DNA from: AWTP1-13 sp963827545
Lineage (GTDB): Bacteria > Pseudomonadota > Alphaproteobacteria > Rhizobiales > Hyphomicrobiaceae
Reading direction: 5' to 3'
Assembly: GCA_963827545.1 (NCBI GenBank)
Contig: CAWHBI010000052.1
Coordinates: 124,001 to 188,000 of the forward strand
Length of the DNA stretch: 64,000 bases
Under the pieces are notes generated by a model. It did no database searches and was not told where the DNA came from. It worked only from the letters and a program-made list of their open reading frames with translations. Position numbers and translations under genes: made by a program. Shown here one piece after another: positions 8,176 through 17,245 of this stretch (the stretch's first letter is position 1; the number at the start of each line of letters is the position of its first letter).

Positions 8176-9405
8176 ATGGTCCCGTTGCGCCTGGAGGGGC
8201 GGCGGCCCGAGCGCCTGCTGGTCGTCGGCGGCGGGATGGCGAGCCTCAAGCTGGTCGAGGAGCTCGTCGAGCATTGCCCAGGCCGGTACGAGATCGTCCT
8301 GGCGAGCAAGGAGACGCATCCCCCCTATAACAGGGTGCTGCTGTCGAGCCTGCTTGCGGGCGAGGCGCAGGAGGCCGACATCGGCCTGCGGCCAGCTGGG
8401 TGGTTTGCCGAGAAGGGCATTGTGCTGCTTGCCGGCGTTGAGGTTTCCGCTCTGCGGCCGGCGCGGCATGAGGCGGTGCTGGCGAGCGGTGGGCGGTACC
8501 GCTACGACCGGCTCGTGCTGGCGACGGGTTCCCGAGCCATCCGGCTGCCGGTGCCCGGCCATATGCTCCCCGGCGTCCTCACCTTCCGCGATCTCGACGA
8601 CGTGGACGTGCTGCGGCGCGCTGAGCCTGGATCGCGTGCCGTCGTGATCGGCGGCGGGTTGCTCGGCGTGGAGGCGGCATGCGGGCTTGCCAAGTGCGGC
8701 GTCGCGGTAACCCTCGTCCACATCATGCCGCGCCTGATGGAGCGTCAGCTCGACGTCCGCGCCGCGGCCCTGCTGAAGACCGCCGTGGAGAGCAAGGGCG
8801 TCGAGGTCATCCTGGAAGCGCAGACCGCTTCGATCCAAGGCAATGGCAAGGTCGAGCACGTGGCCTTGAAGGACGGCCGCGCTATCGCAGCCGACCTGGT
8901 CGTCATGGCAGCCGGCATCAGGCCTGAGACGGCGCTTGCTGAGAGCGGCGGGGTCGAGATCGGCCGCGGCATCAAGGTCGACGACAAGCTCGAGACCAAC
9001 TGGCCCGGGGTCTATGCCATCGGCGAATGCGCCGAGCACCGTGGCGCCTGCTACGGCGTGGTGGAGCCGGTCTACGAGCAGGCCAAGGTCCTGGCGCGCT
9101 ATCTTGCAGGCATGCCGGCACGCTATGAGGGTTCGGTGGCGGCAGCCAGCCTCAAAGTGTCGGGCGTGCCCGTCTTCTCCATGGGAGATTTCGAAGGCGA
9201 GGGCGCCGAAACCATCCGGCTGGAAGACGAAGGGGCCGCCAGCTACCGCAAGCTGGTGATCCGCGACAACCGCCTGGCCGGCGTCGTGCTGTTTGGCGAC
9301 ACCGCCGACGCGCTGTGGTACCGCGACCTCGTGCGCCGCGGCGCGCCCATCACGCCGCTGCGCGCCGCGCTTGCCTTCGGGAAGGCCCATGCGGAGGCGG
9401 CGTGA
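8176..9405 (+). CDS. NirB N-terminal-like FAD/NAD(P)-dependent oxidoreductase of the nitrate cluster
   Basis: Soluble pyridine-nucleotide-disulfide-type reductase, 409 aa. It has an FAD-binding motif LLVVGGGMASLKL near the N-terminus, HPPYNRVLLSSLL typical of NirB and rubredoxin-reductase relatives, an NAD(P) motif AVVIGGGLLGVEAA near residue 155, and GVYAIGECAEHRG before the C-terminal domain. It corresponds to the flavin part of NirB but lacks the siroheme part. In Bradyrhizobium a similar protein (Flp) supplies electrons to assimilatory nitrate reductase, so the same role is likely here. GGAG lies nine bases before the ATG. nirA follows after 3 bases. Confidence 0.85.
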   Translation: MVPLRLEGRRPERLLVVGGGMASLKLVEELVEHCPGRYEIVLASKETHPPYNRVLLSSLLAGEAQEADIGLRPAGWFAEKGIVLLAGVEVSALRPARHEAVLASGGRYRYDRLVLATGSRAIRLPVPGHMLPGVLTFRDLDDVDVLRRAEPGSRAVVIGGGLLGVEAACGLAKCGVAVTLVHIMPRLMERQLDVRAAALLKTAVESKGVEVILEAQTASIQGNGKVEHVALKDGRAIAADLVVMAAGIRPETALAESGGVEIGRGIKVDDKLETNWPGVYAIGECAEHRGACYGVVEPVYEQAKVLARYLAGMPARYEGSVAAASLKVSGVPVFSMGDFEGEGAETIRLEDEGAASYRKLVIRDNRLAGVVLFGDTADALWYRDLVRRGAPITPLRAALAFGKAHAEAA

Positions 9406-9408
9406 GCC

Positions 9409-11379
9409 ATGAGCGCGCAGGACTTCACCGACGAGCAGCGCCGCTACCTGGAAGGCTTCGTCGCCGGTGTGCAGGCGCGCCGTGCATCGCAAGGCCTTAA
9501 GCCCCTGGGCGCGGAGGGCGGGCCCGCGCAACCCTCGGGCCCTGACAAGGATCACCTGGCCGCCATGGCCCGCTTCGAGGCCGCCGGCAAGAAGCTCTCC
9601 AACGAGGAGAAGGCCAAGCGCGAGGAGCATCCCTTCGATGCCTACGCGCGGTTCAAAAGCGAGAGCGCCAAGGGCCAGTTCCCGAAGGGCATCGACAACT
9701 TCCGCTGGCGATTCCACGGCCTGTTCTACCTCGCGCCGACGCAGAACTCCTACATGTGCCGGCTGCGCATTCCCAACGGCATCCTCTCCTATTGGCAGCT
9801 CGCCGGCGTTGCCGACCTCGCTGAGCGCTACGGCGGCGGCTATGCCCACGTCACGACGCGAGCCAACCTGCAGATCCGCGATGTGATGCCAGATGGCGCT
9901 GTGGCCCTCATCGAGGGCTTGACCAGCCTCGGCATTTCCACCAAGGGGACGGGTGCCGACAACATCCGCAACGTCACCGGCTCACCCACGGCCGGCATCG
10001 ATCCTCGGGAGCTGATCGACACCCGTCCCTACGCCCGGGCCTGGCACTACCACATCCTCAACGATCGCTCGCTTTACGGCCTGCCGCGCAAGTTCAACGT
10101 CGGCTTCGACGGCGGCGGTGCCATTCCCGTACTGGAGGACACCAACGACATCGCCTTCACGGCGGTGACGGTCGCCGAAGGGGCCGGAGTCGATCCCGGC
10201 GTCTGGTTCCGGCTCGGCATCGGCGGCATCACAGGACACGAGGACTTCGCCAAGTTCGGCAATGTCTACGTGAAGGCGGACGAGGCGGTGGCCGTGGCCG
10301 ACGCCATCGTGCGCGTGTTCATCGACCACGGCGACCGCACCGACCGCAAGAAGGCGCGGCTCAAGTACGTGCTCGACGCCTGGGGGCTCGACAAGTTCCT
10401 GGTCGAGGTCGAGGCCAAGCTTGGCCGTCTGCTGGTGCGGTTGCCTGCAGACAAGGTTTCGGCGCCGAACCGGCAGGACCGGCAGGCGCATGTGGGCATG
10501 CATGCGGAGAGCCGGCCCGGCAAGGTGTGGGCCGGCGTGGTGCTCCCTGTCGGCAAGATGACGGCTGAGCAGATGCGCGGACTCGCCAGAATTGCGCGCG
10601 AGCTGGGCGACGGCGATATCCGGCTGACCGTGTGGCAGAACCTGCTGATCTCCGGCATCGCGCAGGACAATGCCGAGCTTGTCGAAAGGTGCCTGCAGGA
10701 GATCGGGCTCACCTCCAAGGCCACGAGCATCCGCGCCGGCCTCATCGCCTGCACCGGCAACACGGGCTGCAAGTTCGCCCTCTCCAACACCAAGGGCACA
10801 GCGACTGCGATCGCCGAGTGGGTGGAGCCGCGCGTCGCGCTCGACACCCCCATCAACATCCACCTGACGGGCTGCCCTCATTCCTGTGCGCAGCATTACA
10901 TCGGTGACATCGGCATGCTGGCGTGCCGAGTACCGATCGACGCGGCAGGCGAGGACACGGTCGAGGGCTTTCACGTCTATGTCGGCGGCGGCTTCGGGCC
11001 GGATGCGGCGATCGCGCGCGAGCTCTATCGCGACGTGAAGGTCGAGGACTGCCCGCAGCTGGTGGAGCGCATTCTCAAGGCGTATCTCGAGCGCCGCAGC
11101 GACGACAAAGAGACGTTCCTCGCCTTCGCGCGCCGGCACGAAACAGGCGCGCTCAAAGCCATGGTCGAGGGCGGTGGCAGTGGGAGGCCGCAGCATGACG
11201 ATTCAGACACTTGCGCGCTCCTTCGCTCAGCGTCCTCTCCCCGCTTGCGGGGAGAGGGTCGGGGTGGGGGGCAGCTGCAGAACATCCAGCGTCTGCGGGT
11301 TCCGCCCCTCACCCTAACCCCTCCCCACGAAGAGGGGAGAGGGGAGAGGTCGCGCGAGCGGCACCCGCCCAGTCCATGA
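9409..11379 (+). CDS. nirA: NirA, siroheme [4Fe-4S] nitrite reductase
   Basis: Assimilatory nitrite (or sulfite) reductase, six-electron reduction to ammonium, 656 aa. It contains two ferrite-reductase-like halves and siroheme domains. The cluster ligands are visible as ACTGNTGCKFA and GCPHSCAQHYIGD (C-x5-C, C-x3-C). Upstream, NLQIRDV and TGADNIRNVTGSP are family motifs. The conserved protein seems to end near ALKAMVEGG. The last 60 or so residues are read through a palindromic repeat (11234-11349) and are probably non-functional. The stop overlaps the ATG of the next gene as ATGA. A nitrate-cluster position and the CysG gene downstream favour nitrite as substrate. Confidence 0.9.
   Translation: MSAQDFTDEQRRYLEGFVAGVQARRASQGLKPLGAEGGPAQPSGPDKDHLAAMARFEAAGKKLSNEEKAKREEHPFDAYARFKSESAKGQFPKGIDNFRWRFHGLFYLAPTQNSYMCRLRIPNGILSYWQLAGVADLAERYGGGYAHVTTRANLQIRDVMPDGAVALIEGLTSLGISTKGTGADNIRNVTGSPTAGIDPRELIDTRPYARAWHYHILNDRSLYGLPRKFNVGFDGGGAIPVLEDTNDIAFTAVTVAEGAGVDPGVWFRLGIGGITGHEDFAKFGNVYVKADEAVAVADAIVRVFIDHGDRTDRKKARLKYVLDAWGLDKFLVEVEAKLGRLLVRLPADKVSAPNRQDRQAHVGMHAESRPGKVWAGVVLPVGKMTAEQMRGLARIARELGDGDIRLTVWQNLLISGIAQDNAELVERCLQEIGLTSKATSIRAGLIACTGNTGCKFALSNTKGTATAIAEWVEPRVALDTPINIHLTGCPHSCAQHYIGDIGMLACRVPIDAAGEDTVEGFHVYVGGGFGPDAAIARELYRDVKVEDCPQLVERILKAYLERRSDDKETFLAFARRHETGALKAMVEGGGSGRPQHDDSDTCALLRSASSPRLRGEGRGGGQLQNIQRLRVPPLTLTPPHEEGRGERSRERHPPSP
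11234..11349. repeat. Palindromic repeat, family 2 copy A, within the nirA 3' coding end
   Basis: Begins with the hairpin CCTCTCCCCGCTTGCGGGGAGAGG and ends with a CCCCTCACCCTAACCCCTCCCC block and its GGGGAGAGG partner. A second copy lies at 12965-13085. It is open in the nirA frame and therefore adds a low-complexity tail to NirA. Such elements are normally intergenic. Confidence 0.75.
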
Positions 11380-12935
11380 TCCCGGAAGGCGCACCCTTCT
11401 CGCCGGAGCAGCGCGCGTGGCTCAACGGTTTCTTCGCCGGGCTACTGTCGCTCGATGCCAAGGCCGGTGCCGCGGCCCTCGACGGTGCGATGCCGGACGC
11501 CGCGGCAAAGGCCCTCGCCGAGGACGATGGCGCGCCCTGGCACGATGCGGCGATGCCCCTGGCCGAGCGCATGCAGCTGGCGGAGGGCAAGCCGCTGCCG
11601 CGCAAGCTGTTCGCCGCCATGGCGCAGCAGGACTGCGGCCAGTGCGGCTACCTGTGCGAGACCTATTCCAAGGCCATCGCCGAGGGCAGGGAACCCAAGC
11701 TGAATCTGTGCGTGCCCGGCGGCAAGGACACGAGCCGCATGCTCAAGCGGCTTCTGGAGGAGACCCCGGCCGCGGTCGCGCCGGTCAAAGCCGAGTTGAC
11801 GCCTGCTGAGCCGAAGGCGGCAGAGCCCGGCACGCGCGACGCACCAGTGGAAGCGATTTTCCGCATGGCAACGCGCCTCAACGGCAAGGGCTCGGAGAAG
11901 GACACGCGGCACATCGTGTTCGACATCTCCGCCAGTGGCCTCGCGTACAACCCAGGCGACAGCTTCGGCATCTACCCCAGGAACGATCCGGCGCTTGCCG
12001 AAGCCGTGCGCGCGGCCCTGCGGGTGCCACCCGATTTCCCGGTCGGCGGCAAGCCCATTCGCGATGCCCTGATCGAGGACTACGCGCTGGGCCTCGCGCC
12101 GGACATGCTGTTCGAGCTCATGAGCTATCTGGTGGGCGGCGAGCGGCGGCAGAAGGCCAAGGCGCTTGCGAAAGGCGAGGACCCCGACGGCGACGCGGCG
12201 ACCCTCGACGTGCTGGCAGTGCTCGAGAAGTTCGCGCCGGCGCATCCTGACCCGGAAGCGTTCGTCGAGTGCCTGGAGCCGCTGCAGCCGCGCCTCTACT
12301 CCATCGCCTCCTGCCCGCTCACCACGCCAGGCCAGCTGCATCTCACGGTAGACGGCGTGCGCTATGACGTCGGCGGCAGGCGGCGGCTGGGCGTGGCCTC
12401 CACGTTCCTCGCCGACCGGCTGAAGCCAGGCGCACGCGTCAAAGTCTACACGCAGAAGGCTCACGCCTTCGCGCTGCCCAAGGACGGCGCCACGCCCGTC
12501 ATCATGGTGGGGCCTGGCACTGGCGTGGCGCCCTTCCGCTCGTTCCTGTGGCATCGCAAAGCGACCAAGGCGACGGGCCGGACGTGGCTGTTCTTCGGCC
12601 ACCAGCACGAAGCGACGGACTTCTTCTATCGCGACGAGTTCATGGGCATGCTGGCCGACAAGACGCTGACCAGGCTTTCGACGGCCTGGTCGCGCGATGG
12701 CGCGGCCAAGGTCTACGTGCAGGACCGCATGCGTGAGGCTGGCCCGGAGCTGTGGGCCTGGCTCAAGGACGGCGCGCATTTCTACGTGTGCGGCGATGCC
12801 CAGCGCATGGCGAAGGACGTCGATAATGCGCTGATCGAAATCTCCGCCAAGGGCGGGCAGATGAGCGAGGCCGGCGCCAAGGATTTCGTCGCCGAGCTGA
12901 AGGCCGCCGGCCGCTACCAGGCGGATGTCTATTGA
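11376..12935 (+). CDS. CysJ-like NADPH flavoprotein with N-terminal Fe-S domain (NirA partner)
   Basis: 519 aa flavoprotein related to the sulfite reductase alpha subunit. The usual N-terminal FMN flavodoxin domain is missing. Instead, residues about 85-125 carry DCGQCGYLCETYSKAI followed by a fourth Cys in NLCVPGGKDT, the pattern of a single [4Fe-4S] domain. The rest is the FAD/NADP(H) reductase module: FAD site RLYSIASCP, NADP site GPGTGVAPFRSFL, and a C-terminal aromatic end (DVY). A likely route is NADPH to FAD to Fe-S to NirA. The ATG at 11376 overlaps the nirA stop, supporting paired function. The electron path is inferred. Confidence 0.8.
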   Translation: MIPEGAPFSPEQRAWLNGFFAGLLSLDAKAGAAALDGAMPDAAAKALAEDDGAPWHDAAMPLAERMQLAEGKPLPRKLFAAMAQQDCGQCGYLCETYSKAIAEGREPKLNLCVPGGKDTSRMLKRLLEETPAAVAPVKAELTPAEPKAAEPGTRDAPVEAIFRMATRLNGKGSEKDTRHIVFDISASGLAYNPGDSFGIYPRNDPALAEAVRAALRVPPDFPVGGKPIRDALIEDYALGLAPDMLFELMSYLVGGERRQKAKALAKGEDPDGDAATLDVLAVLEKFAPAHPDPEAFVECLEPLQPRLYSIASCPLTTPGQLHLTVDGVRYDVGGRRRLGVASTFLADRLKPGARVKVYTQKAHAFALPKDGATPVIMVGPGTGVAPFRSFLWHRKATKATGRTWLFFGHQHEATDFFYRDEFMGMLADKTLTRLSTAWSRDGAAKVYVQDRMREAGPELWAWLKDGAHFYVCGDAQRMAKDVDNALIEISAKGGQMSEAGAKDFVAELKAAGRYQADVY

Positions 12936-12964
12936 TGACGCCAGTTTCTCCCTCTCCCCGCGCC

Positions 12965-13085
12965 TCTCCCCCTCTCCCCGCTTGCGGGGAGAGGGTCGGG
13001 GTGAGGGGCGGCAACAAGCTCCGCGCGATGCCTCGTGCCGCCCCTCACCCTAGCCCTCTCCCCATGAAGAGTGGAGGAGAGGGGA
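12965..13085. repeat. Palindromic repeat, family 2 copy B
   Basis: Same element as at 11234-11349: a CTCTCCCCGCTTGCGGGGAGAGGG hairpin, then GTGAGGGGC... with its partner GCCCCTCACCCTAGCCCTCTCCCC. It fills the gap between the flavoprotein and nasC and reaches over the putative nasC start, whose GTG at 13071 lies inside it. Confidence 0.78.
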
Positions 13086-15741
13086 CATCGACTGGCGCCC
13101 GTCCGCACCACCTGCCCCTACTGCGGCGTCGGCTGTGGCGTGCTCGCCGCCCCGGACGGCAAAGGTGGCGCGGCCATCAAGGGGGATCCCGCGCACCCGG
13201 CCAACGCTGGGCGGCTGTGCTCGAAGGGTTCGGCGCTAGGCGAGACGCTGGGCTTGGAAACTCGCCTGCTGCACCCCATCGTCGATGGAACGCGGACCAC
13301 ATGGAACAAGGCCCTCGACCATGTTGCCACGCGGCTCGCCGCGATCCGGGCCGCGCACGGTCCCGAAGCGATCGCCTTCTATCTCTCCGGCCAGCTGCTG
13401 ACCGAGGACTATTACGTCGCCAACAAGCTGGCGAAGGGGTTCATCGGCACACCGCACGTCGACACCAACTCGCGGCTGTGCATGGCCTCCTCGGTTGCCG
13501 GTCACCGCCGGGCTTTCGGGGCCGATGTCGTGCCGCAGTGCTACGACGATCTGGAATTGGCCGATCTCGTGGTGCTGGTGGGCTCCAACGCCGCCTGGTG
13601 CCACCCGATCCTCTATCAGCGCATTCAGACAGCGCGGGCCGAGCGCGGCGTGCGGGTGGTCAACATCGATCCGCGGCGCACAGCGACCTGCGAGGGCAGC
13701 GACCTGCACTTGGGCCTCAGGCCCGGCACCGACGGCATCCTGTGGTGCGGCCTGCTCGTCTGGCTGGCCGAACGCAAGCTGATCGATGCCCCGTTCATCG
13801 AGGCGCACACGCGCGGCTTCGCATGGGCCCTGCGGCGCGCCAGCGCGCTCGCCCCCAGTCTCGATGCCGTTGCCAACGCGACCGGTGTCGACCGGCAGGC
13901 GATCGCCACCTTCTATGGATGGTTCGCGGCCACGCCGCGCGTCGTCTCCTGCTACAGCCAGGGCGTCAACCAGTCGGCCCAGGGCACCGACAAGGTCAAC
14001 GCCATCATCAACTGCCACCTGGCCACGGGACGCATCGGCAAGCCGGGTTCGGGCCCGCTGTCGCTCACCGGCCAGCCCAACGCCATGGGCGGACGCGAGG
14101 TCGGCGGGCTCGCCAACATGCTGGCCGCGCACATGGGGTTCTCCGAAGGCGAGCGCGACCGCGTGCGCCGCTTCTGGAATGCGCCCAACCTGGTGAGCGG
14201 CGAAGGGCTGAAAGCCGTCGCCATGTTCGACGCGGTGGCCGACGGGCGCATCAAGGCGCTGTGGGTCATGGGCACCAACCCGGCGGTGTCGCTTCCACGT
14301 GCCGATGCGATGCGTGACGGGCTTGCCAGGCTCGAGCTGCTCGTCGTCTCCGAGAACGTCGCCGACAACGACACGGTGAAGCACGCGCACGTCCGCCTGC
14401 CCGCGGCGGCATGGGGGGAGAAGGACGGCACCGTGACCAATTCCGAGCGGTGCATCTCGCGCCAGCGCGCGTTCCTGCCGTTGCCGGGGAGCGCGCAGCC
14501 GGACTGGTGGATGCTGTGCGAGGTGGCGCGAAGGCTGGGCTGGGGACAGGCGTTTGCGTTCAGCTCGGCGGCGGAGATCTTCGAGGAGCACGCACGGCTC
14601 TCGGGCTTCGAGAACGACGGGCAGCGCGCCTTCGATATTTCGGGTGCCGCCGGAACCACCGTGGAGGCGTTCCAGCACCTCGAGCCCTTCCAGTGGCCGC
14701 GCCGCGCCGGCGCAATGCCCGCGCAGCGCCTGTTTGCCGACGGCCGCTTTTTCACCAAGGATCGCAAGGCGCGCTTTGTTGCCATTGCGCTGCCCCGGCT
14801 CGCAGCGACTGTGTCGGGCGAGCAGGCGTTCGTGCTGAACACCGGGCGCATCCGCGATCAGTGGCACACCATGACGCGGACGGGCCTCTCGCCCCGTCTC
14901 TCCACCCACATCGCCGAGCCGTACGTGGAGATCCATCCCGATGATGCCGGACGCGTGGGACTGGAGCAGGGCACGCTGGCCAGGGTCACGTCGCAGTACG
15001 GCGCGGCCATCGTGCGTGTGCTGGTCAGCCGGGGCCAGCAGCCCGGCACGTTGTTCGTTCCGATTCACTGGTCGGCCGAGAACAGCTCGGCGGGCCGCAT
15101 CGGCGCGCTGGTGCAGCCGGCGACCGATCCCTTCTCCGGCCAGCCCGAGGTCAAGGCCACGCCGGCGCGCATCGCACCCCATCCCGTCACCAGCTTCGGT
15201 TTCCTGCTGTCGCGCAGGCCGCTGCGACCGCCCGAGCTGGCCTACTGGGCGCACGCCCGCGCGACCTTCGGCCATGTGCTCAACTTCGCGCTCGACGCGC
15301 CGCGCGACGGCTGGGCGGACTGGCTGCGCGCAACGCTCCCAGAGGGTGATCGGCTGAGCTTCCAGGACCCGGCTGCCGGCACCTATCGTGCGGCCGTGCT
15401 GCGGGACGGACGGCTGGAGGCCGTTCTGTTCCTCGGCGCGGACCCGAAGCTCCCCTCGCCCGAATGGCTCAAGTCGCGGTTCGCGCTTGCCGCCATACCG
15501 CCATGGCGAGCGCCGCGATCTGCTGGCCGGCACGCCTGTCGAGGGCGCCACGGACGAGGGCCCAGTGGTTTGCGTGTGCTTCCAGGTCGGCGCCAAGCGC
15601 ATCGAGGCGGCTGCCGCCGCCGGCAGCCGCAGCGTGGAGAAGATCGGTCGTCAACTCGGCGCCGGCACAAACTGCGGCTCCTGCATTCCCGAGATCAGGC
15701 GGCTGGTCGCGCCCAAGGAGGTGGCCCGTGACCTCGCCTGA
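13071..15741 (+). CDS. nasC: NasC, assimilatory molybdopterin nitrate reductase (apparent frameshift near 15502)
   Basis: Catalytic nitrate reductase, about 889 aa if one base is removed. The N-terminal [4Fe-4S] motif TTCPYCGVGCGV and later Cys in GRLCSKG are present, followed by the Mo-bis-MGD domains (NSRLCMASSVAGH, GSNAAWCHPI, QGVNQSAQGTDKVNAI, SLTGQPNAMGGREVGG, LNTGRIRDQWHTMTRTG). The uninterrupted frame runs to 15731 but turns to nonsense after about 15500. The next frame there encodes a BFD-like [2Fe-2S] domain with VVCVCF and GTNCGSCIPEI ending at 15741. Deleting one C at 15501-15502 joins the two. The start codon (GTG 13071) lies in a repeat and is uncertain. It receives electrons probably from the FAD protein at 8176. 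Confidence 0.85.
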
Positions 15742-17239
15742 AATCGTCTCAGTCAGACGCCCCGGCCCGAAGCGTCCGCGCCGTATGGACCGGCTAGCGA
15801 CATTGCCCCTGTTCTTTGCGCTCGGCGGCCGGCGCGCCCTTGTTGTTGGCGGCAACGAGGCGGCAGCCTGGAAGGCCGAGTTGCTTTCGGCGGCGGGTGC
15901 AACCGTCGAGGTGCGGGATCCCGATCCCTGTGCGGAGATGGAGGCGCTCGCTGCCGATCCACCGGGTGGTGGCGTGTCGATCGAGCGGCGTCCATGGTCG
16001 CCGGAGTGCGTTGTTGGGGCCGCCGTCGTGGTGGCCGCAGCAGAGGACGAGGCAGAGGCTCGTCACATTTTCAACGTGGCATGTGCCGCGGGCGTGCCGG
16101 TCAACGTGATCGACAGGCCGGCCTTCTGCACCTTCCAGTTCGGTGCCATCGTCAATCGCTCGCCGCTGGTTGTCGGCATCTCCACTGCCGGCGCAGCGCC
16201 GATCTTCGGCCAGGCCATCCGCTCGCGCATCGAGGCGCTGATCCCGTCGGGTTTCGGCCGCTGGGCCACCGCCGCCAGGACGTGGCGCGCCGATCTCAAG
16301 CGGCTCGATCTGGGACCCGTGGCGCGGCGACGCTTCTGGGAGCGGTTCACAGCGATGGCCCTGGCCGCGCCGGACCACCGACCGGTGGCGCAAGACCGCA
16401 AGACGCTGCTGGCGGAGGCAGGCGCCGACGCTGGCCCGCACGCCTCGGTAGGCCATGTCACGCTGGTCGGCGCGGGGCCCGGCGATCCCGAGCTGCTGAC
16501 GCTCAGGGCTTTGCGCGCGCTGCGCTCTGCCGATGTCATCCTGTTCGATGACCTGATTGCGCCCGAGGTCCTGGACTTTGCCCGTCGCGAGGCCAAGCGC
16601 ATGCTGGTCGGCAAGACCGGCTACGCGCCCTCGTGCAAGCAGGATGACATCAATGCCTTGATGGTGGGGCTCGCAAAGGCCGGCAAGCGAGTGGTGCGGC
16701 TGAAGTCCGGCGACCCCATGATCTTCGGCCGCGCGGCTGAGGAGATCGGGGCGTTGGCAAGCGCCGGCATTCCTGTCGACGTGGTGCCCGGCATCACGGC
16801 GGCGCAAGGCGCCGCTGCTGGCCTCAAGGTGTCGCTGACGCAGCGGAAAACAGCGCGGCGTGTGCAGTTCATCACCGGCCACGCCCACAGCGGCCGGCTG
16901 CCGGAAGACCTCGATCTGGCCGCACTCGCCGACCCGCAGGCGACCACCGCGGTCTACATGCCGCTCGGCACCCTGTCCGACTTGGTGGAGCGCCTGCTCG
17001 AGGCCGGCATCGAGCCTGATCGGCCGGTGACGGCGATCTTCAACGCAACGCGCCCCGACGAGCACGTCGTGGCAGCCACCGTGGCGACAATTGCAGCCCG
17101 CGTGGATGCCGAGGAGGTCGTCGGCCCCTGCCTCGTCCTGATCGGCGAGGTGTTGCGCCTGCCAGATGCCCGCTGTGAGGCTGCCCAGGGTGTTACGCCC
17201 GTCGAAGTGAAACCTCGTGCCAAGCGCACGCACAGCTAG
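15728..17239 (+). CDS. cysG: CysG, siroheme synthase
   Basis: Multifunctional siroheme synthase, 503 aa, making the prosthetic group of NirA. The N-terminal part is the precorrin-2 dehydrogenase/ferrochelatase (LPLFFALGGRRALVVGGNEAA, then PVNVIDRPAFCTFQFGAIVNRSPL). The C-terminal half from about residue 240 is uroporphyrinogen-III C-methyltransferase (HVTLVGAGPGDPELLTL, RLKSGDPMIFGRAAEE, VPGITAAQGAAAGLKVSLTQR). The start is GTG 15728: AAGGAGG lies six bases upstream and the codon overlaps the end of the nasC BFD frame. ATG 15785 is possible but has no ribosome site. It ends 6 bases from the convergent Bug-family gene. Confidence 0.9.
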   Translation: MTSPEIVSVRRPGPKRPRRMDRLATLPLFFALGGRRALVVGGNEAAAWKAELLSAAGATVEVRDPDPCAEMEALAADPPGGGVSIERRPWSPECVVGAAVVVAAAEDEAEARHIFNVACAAGVPVNVIDRPAFCTFQFGAIVNRSPLVVGISTAGAAPIFGQAIRSRIEALIPSGFGRWATAARTWRADLKRLDLGPVARRRFWERFTAMALAAPDHRPVAQDRKTLLAEAGADAGPHASVGHVTLVGAGPGDPELLTLRALRALRSADVILFDDLIAPEVLDFARREAKRMLVGKTGYAPSCKQDDINALMVGLAKAGKRVVRLKSGDPMIFGRAAEEIGALASAGIPVDVVPGITAAQGAAAGLKVSLTQRKTARRVQFITGHAHSGRLPEDLDLAALADPQATTAVYMPLGTLSDLVERLLEAGIEPDRPVTAIFNATRPDEHVVAATVATIAARVDAEEVVGPCLVLIGEVLRLPDARCEAAQGVTPVEVKPRAKRTHS

Positions 17240-17245
17240 ACCGGT

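Noticed and set aside
13236..15602. Very long open frame on the minus strand opposite nasC (also 7570-9849 and 9982-11196 opposite the nitrate genes)
   Set aside because: Such antisense frames are expected in GC-rich coding DNA. They are Arg/His/Gly-rich, have no family motifs, and the plus-strand genes are certain.
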